This document shows positions 53,826-62,893 of a stretch of 64,000 bases of DNA, in pieces; position 1 is the first letter of the stretch, and the number at the start of each line of letters is the position of its first letter. The translations under genes were made by a program, and so were the position numbers. A model generated the notes under the pieces. It was not told the DNA's origin, ran no database searches, and saw only the letters and a program-made list of their open reading frames with translations. Source of the stretch: BCD1 sp965230565 (lineage in GTDB: Bacteria > Bacteroidota > Bacteroidia > Chitinophagales > Saprospiraceae); assembly GCA_965230565.1 (NCBI GenBank), contig CBDDLH010000014.1:162777-226776 (forward strand), written 5' to 3'.

Positions 53826-54974
53826 TTATAAATTATTCAACAAAGCTTCCGTTTCGGAATAGTCTTCTCCGGTGGCTTTGGCTTTTTCGATGGCTTTTTT
53901 GCCATATTTTTTGGCTTTCCCTTTTTTGCCGAGTTTGGCATAAAGAGCAGCTACTGTATCAAGGTTGAAATACTGTTCTTCCAATTCAACGGATTTCTTC
54001 GCCCATCCAAGGGCTTTTTTGAGCATTTTTTTATCATCAACATTCGTATAAAACGCCCAGGCATAGCTGTTGAGTTCGTCGTAATTATCTGACGGGTATT
54101 GTTCAAGGTAAGAGGCCGTGGTTTCCGCAAATTCCTGGAAATCTCCATTGCTGTAATGATAATTCAGTTTCATCTGCAGCACTGATTTTTGGGCAATTTC
54201 AGGATAAAACTGTTTGATGATCTCTTCAGCTTTGTCAAAATCAGGACTCATCTCCCCCTGGAATACCTGTTGTACTGCGAGGTCAAACACCTTGTTTTCC
54301 ATGCTTTCCTGTCCCATGAGTTTTTCAAAAGACATTTTATTATCTGCAAAGAATTTGAACATATCTGAATTTACATCATCTACGGTGTAATAAATGAGTT
54401 CCATCGCTTTTTCAGAAGTCCAGTCCTCTTTAGTTTCCAAATAGGCTTCAACCACTTGTTTGTGTCCGCCGTCCATCATATCGATTTTCATCTTGGCCAA
54501 TTGGTAGAGAAATTCCGGATCACGATCGCCTCTTTTAAATCTTCTCTCCAGTGTGCCAATACCATTTTCCGTATCTGATGCAGCTTCTCCGAGGGCAATG
54601 AAGGCTTCTACGGGTTGATATCCGATGCCTCTGTGCACCAGATCTCCATTCCCATCCACAAAGAGAAAACTAGGGTAAGCTCTTACACTATATTTTCTGG
54701 CTAAGCCCGGGCCTTCTCCTTTTTCCATGTCGATCTTGACATTGATGAAATTTTCGTTGTAGTAATTACCGACGCTGGCATCTGAAAAGACGTTTTTGTC
54801 CATCATTTTACAAGGTCCGCACCATGAAGCATAGGCATCCACAAAAATGATCTTGTCCTGGTCAGCAGCCTTGGTGAGGATCTCATCCCAGGTGCCATGC
54901 TGGAATTTCATCTGACCAAAAGCCTGGGTTGCGGAAAATAGGAGTAGGAATAAAATTAATTGAGTGTATTTCAT
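53826..54974 (-). CDS. Exported thioredoxin-fold protein with helical C-terminus
   Basis: The 382-residue protein has a signal peptide ending before Q21 (AFG/QM), a thioredoxin domain with active-site WCGPC (C52, C55) and cis-proline region YSVRAYPSFLF, and a C-terminal half (about 150-382) of TPR-like helices with many Asp/Lys. It probably acts in the periplasm as a disulfide reductase or an exchange partner for exported proteins. It is paralogous with the next gene upstream at 55201: the cysteines occupy the same residue numbers. Confidence 0.88.
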   Translation of the reverse strand: MKYTQLILFLLLFSATQAFGQMKFQHGTWDEILTKAADQDKIIFVDAYASWCGPCKMMDKNVFSDASVGNYYNENFINVKIDMEKGEGPGLARKYSVRAYPSFLFVDGNGDLVHRGIGYQPVEAFIALGEAASDTENGIGTLERRFKRGDRDPEFLYQLAKMKIDMMDGGHKQVVEAYLETKEDWTSEKAMELIYYTVDDVNSDMFKFFADNKMSFEKLMGQESMENKVFDLAVQQVFQGEMSPDFDKAEEIIKQFYPEIAQKSVLQMKLNYHYSNGDFQEFAETTASYLEQYPSDNYDELNSYAWAFYTNVDDKKMLKKALGWAKKSVELEEQYFNLDTVAALYAKLGKKGKAKKYGKKAIEKAKATGEDYSETEALLNNL

Positions 54975-55149
54975 GTTTGTTGTTGTTTAATGGTTTGCGT
55001 AGCTCACCGTTTGATATGGTTTAATGTTGTTATAGAATAGATTAATCTTAAAGAAAACTTTTAACTGCCAAACTGGTTCAAATAGTTCAAGAGGCATGTC
55101 AAAATCATTTAGTAGTATAATTCTTGGAATGGCTGGATCTTCATTCAAA

Positions 55150-55187
55150 ACCGTAGGCCGTAATCCGTCTACCGTAATCCGTTAATT
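55150..55187. repeat. CCGTAGGCCGTAATCCGT phrase repeat
   Basis: Near-repeats of CCGTA(G/A)(G/T)CCGT with CTACCGT, matching the run at 15345-15399. It lies in the 226-nt gap between the two thioredoxin paralogues. Confidence 0.7.
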
Positions 55188-55200
55188 TATACCGACTGAA

Positions 55201-56370
55201 TTACGCTCCCTTTATCTTTTTCAAAAACAGCTCGACTCGGGTACTTGCCTTACGGCCAACGACTTTAGCTTTTTCGAGGGCAGATTCTGCTACTTCAATA
55301 GCCTCAGCTTTTTTGCCATTTTCGAGTAATATTCCTGCATAGGTGAGATCGTAATCGTATTTGCCACTCACTTCCGCTGCTTTCTTCGCACAGTTTTCCG
55401 CAAAGTCCATGGCTTTTTTGTCATCACGGAAATTTTGAACAATGACAATGGCGATTTTACTCAACTCTTTCTCATCGTCTGCGATTTCAGTTTTGACATA
55501 TTTTTTAGCTGCTTTCAGATATGATTTGGAATCTTTGAATGCCAGACTGTATTTCATGTCATTGACCACCATGAATCTGTCTGCACCTTCGGGGTAGTGC
55601 TTTTTGATTTTGCTGTAAGCCTCATCCAGCAGATCTCCGGATTCAAATTCAATAGCTTTGTCTGCAGTGTTTTGACAGGCATAAACAATTTTCTGCTGCA
55701 CTGCTTCTTTTGAAAATAATTTTTCCAGATGGCTGCGTTGAGCAATAAACTGTCCGAAAATGTAGGAATCTGCCTGAACGGTGGATTCCATCAGGATCCT
55801 CAAATTACCTTCGGTAGAAAGATCCTTTTGGCTTCGAATGTATTCATTGGCAATTTTCAGACTGTTCTGGCCTGATTTATTCAGTGCTTTGATGTATTTG
55901 AGCACCAGCTGCGGATCGCGGTTTCCATTTTCATATTCTTCCGCGTATTTTTCGCTGTTATCATTGAGCGCCAGGGCCTTCTTGCCAAGATCCAGAAATC
56001 TTTCCACATTTTGTGCACCACGTACCGACTGGACCACTTTTCCATTGGGAGCGATATAATACAAAGTAGGGTAGGCACTTACAGGATAGGTTTTTCCAAA
56101 TTTCAACCCTTCCCCTTTTTCCATATCCAGTTTGAGGTTGATAAAGTTTTTATTGTAAAAATTGCCAACTTCCGTTTGAGTGAAAACATTTTTTGACATC
56201 CGTTTACAAGGGCCGCACCAAACGGCATAGGCATCAACAAAGATTATCTTCTCTTCTTCCTGGGCCAGTTTAAGGGCTTCATCCCAGGTAAGGTGCATGA
56301 ATTCAATACCCTGAGCGGTAATGCCTGAAGTCAATAGGGTGATAAAAAAAAGAAAAACAAGTTTTTTCAT
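55201..56370 (-). CDS. Exported thioredoxin-fold protein, paralogue of 53826
   Basis: The 389-residue protein has a signal peptide ending before Q20 (ITA/QG), active-site WCGPC (C52, C55), YPVSAYPTLYYI near 96 and a helical C-terminal half. It shares the start pattern (TWDEALK, KIIFVDAYA) and domain order with the protein at 53826, so the pair arose by duplication, with diverged C-terminal halves. The role is probably periplasmic disulfide chemistry. Whether the two have separate partners is unknown. Confidence 0.88.
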   Translation of the reverse strand: MKKLVFLFFITLLTSGITAQGIEFMHLTWDEALKLAQEEEKIIFVDAYAVWCGPCKRMSKNVFTQTEVGNFYNKNFINLKLDMEKGEGLKFGKTYPVSAYPTLYYIAPNGKVVQSVRGAQNVERFLDLGKKALALNDNSEKYAEEYENGNRDPQLVLKYIKALNKSGQNSLKIANEYIRSQKDLSTEGNLRILMESTVQADSYIFGQFIAQRSHLEKLFSKEAVQQKIVYACQNTADKAIEFESGDLLDEAYSKIKKHYPEGADRFMVVNDMKYSLAFKDSKSYLKAAKKYVKTEIADDEKELSKIAIVIVQNFRDDKKAMDFAENCAKKAAEVSGKYDYDLTYAGILLENGKKAEAIEVAESALEKAKVVGRKASTRVELFLKKIKGA

Positions 56371-56499
56371 GAGTTCAGTTTTGGCTTTATAACCTAAAAA
56401 TCAGTTTCCAAAGTGTATAACGCTCCATAAAAATTTGGGTTCAGATAAAAAATCCCACTTTGCAAAACCGGCGCAAAAATACTGCCAATTACTTGATTT

Positions 56500-56530
56500 T
56501 TTGAGTTTTGTGCTACTTTCTGTAAATTTA
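56500..56530 (+). promoter_or_regulatory. Promoter of mscL with full -33/-7 spacing
   Basis: TTTG at 56500-56503, a 19-nt spacer and TAAATTTA at 56523-56530 agree with the Bacteroidota consensus TTTG-N19-TAnnTTTG except for the last base. The expected transcript would have a leader of about 35 nt before the ATG at 56571. Confidence 0.6.
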
Positions 56531-56570
56531 GACGTCACAAGAACGATCATTAACCAACAATTATATTTTT

Positions 56571-56996
56571 ATGTGGAAAGAATTTAAAGATTTTGCCATG
56601 AAGGGCAACCTGGTGGACATCGCCGTTGCTTTTGTCATGGGTGCAGCTTTTAACACTGTTGTAACGAAGTTTACTTCCGGTATTGTATCCCCGTTGATCG
56701 GGTTGTTATTTGACAGTGATTTCAATAGCCTGAAATGGGTTGTAAAGGAAGGCGTTGCCGAGCAAGTGGATGCCAATGGGAACGTGGTTACTGCAGCTGT
56801 TGAAGAAATTGCTGTGAAGTATGGAGAGTTCTTAACAGCTACCATTGACTTTATCATTGTTGCCTTTGTGATGTTCCTCATTGTGAAAGGCATCAACAGA
56901 ATGAAGAAAAAAGAGGAAGAAACTCCTGCTCCTCCTGCAGGACCTACTGCAGAAGACTTACTTGGAGAGATCAGAGACCTTCTGGCGAAGAAATAG
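56571..56996 (+). CDS. mscL: Large-conductance mechanosensitive channel
   Basis: The 141-residue protein begins with an amphipathic MWKEFKDFAMKGN helix and has the pore-lining helix NLVDIAVAFVMGAAFNTVVTKF (about 13-34), a periplasmic loop to about 85, the second helix DFIIVAFVMFLIVKGINRM (about 92-112) and a cytoplasmic helix LLGEIRDLLAKK. It opens under membrane tension to release solutes in osmotic downshock. The length and residues agree well with the family. Confidence 0.95.
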   Translation: MWKEFKDFAMKGNLVDIAVAFVMGAAFNTVVTKFTSGIVSPLIGLLFDSDFNSLKWVVKEGVAEQVDANGNVVTAAVEEIAVKYGEFLTATIDFIIVAFVMFLIVKGINRMKKKEEETPAPPAGPTAEDLLGEIRDLLAKK

Positions 56997-57010
56997 GATC
57001 TTTATTTTTA

Positions 57011-57050
57011 AAACGGGTTGTTTCCATCAAGAAGCAACCCGTTTTTTTTT
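57011..57050. terminator. Rho-independent terminator after mscL
   Basis: A perfect 10-bp stem AAACGGGTTG/CAACCCGTTT (57011-57020 with 57035-57044) is followed by a T run (T10 from 57042). The convergent gene at 57055 ends a few nt away, and the flanking A residues suggest use in both directions. Confidence 0.9.
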
Positions 57051-57054
57051 ATTC

Positions 57055-58674
57055 TCAAATCTTAAATAGCGGCCTGACCAATCTGAATTCATCAGAGATT
57101 ATTTTGATGAAATAATCCCCTGGATGAAGATTTAACAGGCTTATTTCATGGGGAGAAATATTATTATTGAGCTTTTCCGAAAGCACTGTTTGTCCCATGT
57201 AGTTGACTATTCGGACCTCGAATTCCCCGGGGCCGAGATTCTCAAGGTTCAGGAGAATGAATTCAGTTGTAGGGTTTGGGTAAATATTTATTCCGGCGAA
57301 ATATTCCTGTTCTCCTATACTGGTATTGATTGGAAAAGCCATCGATGTTTGCGCCACTCCGGCAAGTGTGGAATCGATAGAATGAGCGATGATCCTGAAC
57401 CAAAAAAGTTCCTGAGCAGGGAATCCGTCCGGGTTCCATAAAAAGGACGTTTCTGGAAGGTCCTGTGCAATAGGTTCAAAGGTCATTTGATCGTCGTAAC
57501 TCACCTCTATATCATAAACCATCGGACTTCCTTCGTCAGGGTTCAACAATTCCCAGCTGATGGGCTGGTCGAGGGTCCAGCCTTCTATGGGTTGCGTGAT
57601 TTGCAATTCCGGATCTTCGTACCGGTGTAATAATTCGGCAAATCCGTAGCCGGATACCTCCGTACCTCCGACGGTTCCTTCTATAGTGGTACTGCCTTCG
57701 AAGAAATAAAAAGGAAGCTCCAGTTCGCTATTGGTATTGGCGCTGGTAATTATGAGGTCAATTTCGTGGGCTTCAGAGATCAGTTGCCATTGGTTCGCAT
57801 AAGTACGCTCGCCGTCCGGAGTTTTGAAAAATTCCAGTCTTTTTAATTCAAAATCAGAAGTTGTAAACGTTGAATCTTCGTCTACATAAGCGGAGAAAAG
57901 CCTGTATTCCGGTGTTTCCGGAATGGTGTTGTCAAAGGTGAAGATGTTCCAGAGATTGATATCCATACCGTTGGAAAGCTGCAGGCTGAACCATTCGTAA
58001 TTTTCCCCGGTCAACGGGTTGAAGTTACCGTATTGCCTGTCGATCCAGGCGGTTCCGGTGACGGATTCGGCAAACCATCCGAAGGTGAGCGTGCCTGTTA
58101 CTTCAATGCCTGTGAGGGAGTAATAATAGGTGTAATTATTGAGTCCCTGGTTAAACAATCCGGTGTCGCCAACGATCAGCGGGCGTTTGGTGGTATTGTA
58201 GTACAGGTCGATAGTGCCTGCATAGGAAGCAGCAGAGATTTCATATTCAAAAGGTTTGAGGTCACCGGTTTCGGTAGTGGCTGTGGTCCATGATTCGGTC
58301 ATACCACTCGGGAATAAAGTTGCCTGGATGTCAAGATGGTCTATAGCCAGGTCAGGGTAAGTGCATATTTGCATTTCTGAGTGAAATTCGCCGGTAGTCT
58401 CATTGGTGATATTCAGCAGTCTGAAGCCGTCAAAGGTCAGCGAATCGTAATAAAAATAGGTCAGCATTACGGTATAATCATCTCCGGATTCTTCCCCTTT
58501 AAGATGAGCGGTGGTGTACCACCATTCGATCTCTTCTCCCTCGTGCCATCCTTCATCATCCGGGAAATGTATCGTTGTGCCTTCTTCATGGTAAGGGTAT
58601 GTTTTCCAGGCCTGAGCAAAAGTGAATGAGTAACAAAAAAATAAGGTGATGAGTGTAAAAATGATGTTTTTCAT
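57055..58674 (-). CDS. Secreted CrtC/AttH-like lipocalin protein with T9SS tail
   Basis: The 539-residue protein has a signal peptide ending before Q21 (FTFA/QA). The first part matches the hydroxyneurosporene synthase (CrtC)/AttH group: FPDDEGWHEGEEIEWWYTTAHL near 37 and DRQYGNFNPLTGENYEWFSLQLSNGMDINLWNIF near 213. A fibronectin-type segment (about 375-450) and a Por-type C-terminal domain (INIYPNPTTEFI near 460 and GDYFIKI) follow, so it should be exported by the type IX system. CrtC-like domains handle lipophilic substrates, but the function here is unknown. Confidence 0.8.
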   Translation of the reverse strand: MKNIIFTLITLFFCYSFTFAQAWKTYPYHEEGTTIHFPDDEGWHEGEEIEWWYTTAHLKGEESGDDYTVMLTYFYYDSLTFDGFRLLNITNETTGEFHSEMQICTYPDLAIDHLDIQATLFPSGMTESWTTATTETGDLKPFEYEISAASYAGTIDLYYNTTKRPLIVGDTGLFNQGLNNYTYYYSLTGIEVTGTLTFGWFAESVTGTAWIDRQYGNFNPLTGENYEWFSLQLSNGMDINLWNIFTFDNTIPETPEYRLFSAYVDEDSTFTTSDFELKRLEFFKTPDGERTYANQWQLISEAHEIDLIITSANTNSELELPFYFFEGSTTIEGTVGGTEVSGYGFAELLHRYEDPELQITQPIEGWTLDQPISWELLNPDEGSPMVYDIEVSYDDQMTFEPIAQDLPETSFLWNPDGFPAQELFWFRIIAHSIDSTLAGVAQTSMAFPINTSIGEQEYFAGINIYPNPTTEFILLNLENLGPGEFEVRIVNYMGQTVLSEKLNNNISPHEISLLNLHPGDYFIKIISDEFRLVRPLFKI

Positions 58675-58818
58675 AAACTTTGGGTTTTGTGAGTCAACAA
58701 AAGATAGTGGCCCTTTGGAGATTATATTTTTAACAATTTAAATTAACCTCTGGTTCTGTCAAAATCCTAATTCCAATACAGATTGGTTTCTTTTCTTATT
58801 TTTGCGAAAAAAAAAGCG

Positions 58819-59400
58819 ATGAGCATCGAAAAATCCTTACTAGACCGCAGTAATTCCAGCTGTGAATTATGTTCAGCTACTGATGATCTGGGAGTTTATG
58901 AAATACCACCCAATGCGGATGGGAGTGCGGATCAGAGCATTTACTTGTGCCAGACTTGCCGGGAGCAAATCGAAGACCCCGAGAAAATGGATTCTAACCA
59001 TTGGCGTTGCCTGAACGACAGCATGTGGAGTGAAGTGCCGGCTGTGCAGGTGATGGCCTGGCGGATGCTAACAAGGTTGCGTTCTGAAGGGTGGCCGGCT
59101 GACCTTTTGGAGATGCTGTACCTGGATGAGGAAACCCTTGAATGGGCCAAAGCTACCGGAGAAGGAGATGATGCGGAAGATATTGTTAAACATGTCGATA
59201 GTAACGGCAATGTTCTGGAGGCCGGAGACACGGTGGTGCTGATCAAAGACCTTAATGTAAAGGGGGCCAATTTCGTAGCCAAGAGGGGAACTGCCGTTCG
59301 CAGAATAACCCTGGTAGAAGATAATCCGGAACATATTGAAGGTAAAGTGAATGATCAGCGCATTGTGATTTTGACGAAGTTTGTGAAAAAATCAAATTAA
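58819..59400 (+). CDS. phnA: PhnA-family zinc-ribbon protein
   Basis: From ATG 58819 the protein has 193 residues, with an N-terminal zinc ribbon (CELCSATDD near 15 and CQTCREQ near 47) and a C-terminal SH3-like PhnA domain (DSNGNVLEAGDTVVLIKDLNVKGANFVAKRGT near 132). Despite its name, the family is not shown to act in phosphonate breakdown; its role is unknown. A TATTTTTG element (58797-58804) fits a -7 promoter element and leaves a leader of a few nt. Twelve upstream codons open in frame look non-coding. Confidence 0.88.
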   Translation: MSIEKSLLDRSNSSCELCSATDDLGVYEIPPNADGSADQSIYLCQTCREQIEDPEKMDSNHWRCLNDSMWSEVPAVQVMAWRMLTRLRSEGWPADLLEMLYLDEETLEWAKATGEGDDAEDIVKHVDSNGNVLEAGDTVVLIKDLNVKGANFVAKRGTAVRRITLVEDNPEHIEGKVNDQRIVILTKFVKKSN

Positions 59401-59434
59401 TACTTAAGGTCATTCAGTGTTCCATAACTGGCAC

Positions 59435-59466
59435 TTTTGCCTTAATTTCTGTAAATTAAGGCAAAA
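59435..59466 (+). promoter_or_regulatory. Perfect 14-bp hairpin ending 7 nt before the DUF2339 start
   Basis: TTTTGCCTTAATTT (59435-59448) pairs with AAATTAAGGCAAAA (59453-59466) around the loop CTGT. It may end the phnA transcript, hide the translation start of the next gene, or both. No T run follows directly. Confidence 0.6.
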
Positions 59467-59473
59467 TTCCTTT

Positions 59474-61831
59474 ATGGAAAACCAATCAGAGAGGATCAAC
59501 CAACTACTTGAGCAAATAGAAGCGCTGGTAAAAAAACAAAACACTTTTTCCCAGGAGATTTTTAAATTAAAGTCCGAAGTCATTCGGCTTAAACAAGAGG
59601 AAGCTCAACCCAAAGAACAAAAACAACCTATATCGGATACGAAATCTTCTGAAGTCCGGATTGCTCCTAAAAAAGAAAAACCGTCCAAACCTGTTTCAAA
59701 ACAACCTTCCGAGCCTAAAACTTCTAAAGGGTTTTTTAGCAAATTCGGCGAATTCCTCGAAGAGGACCTTGAACTCGAAAAATTCATTGGAGAGAACCTT
59801 ATCAATAAGATTGGCATAATCGTAACCATCATCGGTGTGGCCATTGGGACCAAATATGCCATTGATAATGATCTGATCACTCCGGTCATGCGAATCGTGC
59901 TTGGATACGCTGCAGGGTTGATATTGCTGGGGATCGGTATCCGGCTTAGAAAGAAGTACATCAACTACAGCGCGGTATTGGTTAGCGGAGCCATGGCGAT
60001 CCTGTATTTTATCACCTATTTTGCCTACGGCTTTTATGATCTTTATCCACAACCATTTGCGTTTGGTCTGATGGTGGCGATTACTGTGCTGACGGTAGGT
60101 GCTGCCATTCATTATGATAAACAGATCATTGCACATATCGGCCTGGTTGGAGCTTACGCCGTACCATATATTCTGGGGGGAGACCCGGATCAGATCCTGG
60201 TGCTTTTCACTTATGTAGCCATTATCAATTTGGGCATTCTGTTTATTGCCTTTCGAAAAGATTGGAAACCGCTGTATTATTTTGCTTTTCTGCTTACCTG
60301 GATGATCTATGCTACCTGGTATTTCCCGGCTTTTGAGTTGGAGCAGCATTTTAGTTTAGGGTTGGTCTTTAATGGCATATTCTTCATCATTTTCTACCTT
60401 ACTTTTCTTGCCTACAAACTGATACAAAAAGAACAGTTCTCTTCTCTGGATGTGATCATGTTGGTCGGAAACTCATTCATTTTTTACGGTTTTGGATACG
60501 ATATACTTCAAGGGCATGAGCAAGGAGCCAATCTTTTGGGTGTTTTTACATTGGGAAATGCGGTGGTACATTTTCTGGTGAGCTTATTGATATATCGAAT
60601 GGAGTTGGGGGACCGGAAGTTGTTTTATCTGGTCACCAGTTTAGTGATAGCCTTTTTGACCATCGCAATTCCTGTAGAACTGGATGGTCATTGGGTCACT
60701 TTATTGTGGACGGTAATGGCTGCCTTGCTATTTTGGGTGGGAAGGACCAAGGGTTTTCATGTTTACGAGTTTTTGTCCTATGGGTTAATGCTCCTGGCAT
60801 TTTTCAGTTTGATGTATGATTGGACCAATATCTATGAACCCGGTAATTTTATTTATCAGGGCGCTACGCTTAAACCGGTATTTAATGTTTATTTCCTTAC
60901 CTCCATAATATTTGTAGGGGCTTTTGGATTTATCAATTATGTTCATAAGAATAAACCTTTTACGGCCCCGATAACCGATAAAAACGGTTTGTTAAGTCTG
61001 ATTGCCATTGTCTTACCAGCCTTGTTGATCTTTGTGACATATTCAGCAATCCTGCTGGAAATATTGGCCTATTATGAGCAACTCTATATTGCTTCAAAAA
61101 TTTCTTTTGACAACGGAATTTTTCAATACCATCAAAATGAAGATCTCAATCATTTTAAGACTGTTTGGGGGGTAAATTATTCCTTATTATTTGTTGCCTT
61201 GTTGGTCTTACTGAACATTAGGAGATGGAAAGATTCAAATTTGGGGCAAGTGTCAACTCTTATGAGTTTCCTGGCCATATTTGTCTTTTTGGGTGCAAGT
61301 CTTTTTGCATTGAGTGAGTTGAGGGAAAGTTATCTGGACCAGTATTTGGCTGAATACTATGAACGAGGCACCTGGAATATCTGGATACGATATGTTTCCT
61401 TCATTTTTATTGGCATCCTGTTGTGGGTGAGTTATCTCAACGTCCGTCAGGAATTTTTTAAATTCGACTATTCCAAATTTTACAACCTGCTGATGCATCT
61501 TGCATTCCTGTGGATTTTAAGCAGTGAGGTGATTCACTGGATGGATATGGCCGGTGCCCCGGGAACGTATAAACTTGGATTGAGTATTCTTTGGGGAGTT
61601 TATGCCTTATTGCTTATTGTGATGGGTATCTGGAAAAAACAAACCTACCTGAGGGTCAGTGCTATGGTACTTTTTGGAGTTACCTTATTAAAATTATTTT
61701 TCTACGATGTAGAACATCTGGAAACCATTCCCAAAACGATCGTTTTTGTTTCTCTGGGTGTTCTTTTGCTGCTTATCTCCTTCCTGTACAATAAATACAA
61801 GGATGATATTTTTGGAGAAAGGGCAGAATGA
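59474..61831 (+). CDS. DUF2339 polytopic membrane protein
   Basis: From ATG 59474 the protein has 785 residues. A coiled-coil N-terminus (about 1-35) and a Lys/Pro-rich linker lead to the DUF2339 signature GENLINKIGIIVTIIGVAIGTKYAIDNDLITPVMRI near 105. About 20 membrane helices follow to the C-terminus. The function of the family is unknown; a transport or envelope role is inference. An upstream in-frame extension of 19 codons begins inside the hairpin region and is unlikely to be used. Confidence 0.85.
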   Translation: MENQSERINQLLEQIEALVKKQNTFSQEIFKLKSEVIRLKQEEAQPKEQKQPISDTKSSEVRIAPKKEKPSKPVSKQPSEPKTSKGFFSKFGEFLEEDLELEKFIGENLINKIGIIVTIIGVAIGTKYAIDNDLITPVMRIVLGYAAGLILLGIGIRLRKKYINYSAVLVSGAMAILYFITYFAYGFYDLYPQPFAFGLMVAITVLTVGAAIHYDKQIIAHIGLVGAYAVPYILGGDPDQILVLFTYVAIINLGILFIAFRKDWKPLYYFAFLLTWMIYATWYFPAFELEQHFSLGLVFNGIFFIIFYLTFLAYKLIQKEQFSSLDVIMLVGNSFIFYGFGYDILQGHEQGANLLGVFTLGNAVVHFLVSLLIYRMELGDRKLFYLVTSLVIAFLTIAIPVELDGHWVTLLWTVMAALLFWVGRTKGFHVYEFLSYGLMLLAFFSLMYDWTNIYEPGNFIYQGATLKPVFNVYFLTSIIFVGAFGFINYVHKNKPFTAPITDKNGLLSLIAIVLPALLIFVTYSAILLEILAYYEQLYIASKISFDNGIFQYHQNEDLNHFKTVWGVNYSLLFVALLVLLNIRRWKDSNLGQVSTLMSFLAIFVFLGASLFALSELRESYLDQYLAEYYERGTWNIWIRYVSFIFIGILLWVSYLNVRQEFFKFDYSKFYNLLMHLAFLWILSSEVIHWMDMAGAPGTYKLGLSILWGVYALLLIVMGIWKKQTYLRVSAMVLFGVTLLKLFFYDVEHLETIPKTIVFVSLGVLLLLISFLYNKYKDDIFGERAE

Positions 61832-61969
61832 TTTCTAGGACAATTGGTCTGGAAATATCTCATAAAAAGTGTGAATTGGATATGATTATGTAAGCTTGGC
61901 CCTGATTCAGTGCAACATATGACAGGTACTTTCGTCTTTTGAGTATTACAAATCCATAAAATTTAAGTT

Positions 61970-62893
61970 ATGAAATCACCTGTTGACAAAAACATTTTTA
62001 TCATTCTTTTTGCTCTGCTTCCTGCCTTTTTGGTCGGCCAGGCAGAAGCCATTTTCAACGACATCCGCTTTTATCAGCCTTTGGAAGAGGTTAAACCCAA
62101 AATCAAAGCAATTGCCGAATCGGTAAAGGTCATCGCTGTAAATGAACCTCGCTTCCCGCTTGCTGATAAAAAGGAAACCCATCTGATTTGTACCAATGTA
62201 AAGACCGCTCACGGTACCATCAAAAAAGTAGGATTTACTTTCTCAGATGATCAGTTGACTTACATTGAAGCCAGAGGAAATGCGGTAAACGCCCTGACGG
62301 ATCATCGCAAGGACACTGCCATGGTTTATCTCGATTATGAAGCATACTTTTCAGATTTGCTTTTCGCCAATGTTGTTAAAGATATTGCATGGTTGTTAAC
62401 TCAGGAGTCAGTGCATCCGAATTTATTTACCTGGGAAAATCCTTATCTAAATGCAAAAGATGGAGATAAACAAGAATATTATGAATCGGCAAGAGTGCCT
62501 GATTTTATTAAAATGGGTGCTCACATTGACGAACTTCGTCCGTTGTTGAAATCAAAAAGTACCTTGATGAACGAGGAACAACTTGACGGTTCCGATCCTT
62601 ATGCACAGGTGCAACTCAACTGTTTCGGGATTGAATATGCCGGATTTCCGCGGAAAATAGAGGCCCGGTTTGGAGATGATCACCTCAATATGGTCTGGAT
62701 TCTCACCGGAAAAGGTGAGGAATCAAGACTTCGGGAAAAGTTGATTGAAGCTTATGGTGAACCTGTTTTTGTCAATGAGGTCTGGGAAGCTTTTGAAGGC
62801 TGGGAAGTCATGTTGCGGAAAGACAAACCGGAAGTATTATTGATGACAAAGGAATTAGGGCAGTTTTACAAAAAAGAATATTTTAAGCAGTAG
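61970..62893 (+). CDS. Exported protein of unknown function
   Basis: The 307-residue protein has a signal peptide (about 1-22, possibly cleaved before Q23 in LVG/QAEA). The mature part is alpha/beta with FNDIRFYQPLEEVKPKI near 30, KKVGFTFSDDQLTYIEARGN near 87, a WENPYLNAKDGDKQEY segment and MNEEQLDGSDPYAQVQLNCFGIEYAGFPRKIEARFGDDHLNMVWILTG near 198. I do not recognise the family. Paired DDHLNMVWILTG and FSDDQLTYIEA strands hint at an internal repeat. It stands alone between the DUF2339 gene and a repeat-rich spacer. Confidence 0.65.
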   Translation: MKSPVDKNIFIILFALLPAFLVGQAEAIFNDIRFYQPLEEVKPKIKAIAESVKVIAVNEPRFPLADKKETHLICTNVKTAHGTIKKVGFTFSDDQLTYIEARGNAVNALTDHRKDTAMVYLDYEAYFSDLLFANVVKDIAWLLTQESVHPNLFTWENPYLNAKDGDKQEYYESARVPDFIKMGAHIDELRPLLKSKSTLMNEEQLDGSDPYAQVQLNCFGIEYAGFPRKIEARFGDDHLNMVWILTGKGEESRLREKLIEAYGEPVFVNEVWEAFEGWEVMLRKDKPEVLLMTKELGQFYKKEYFKQ

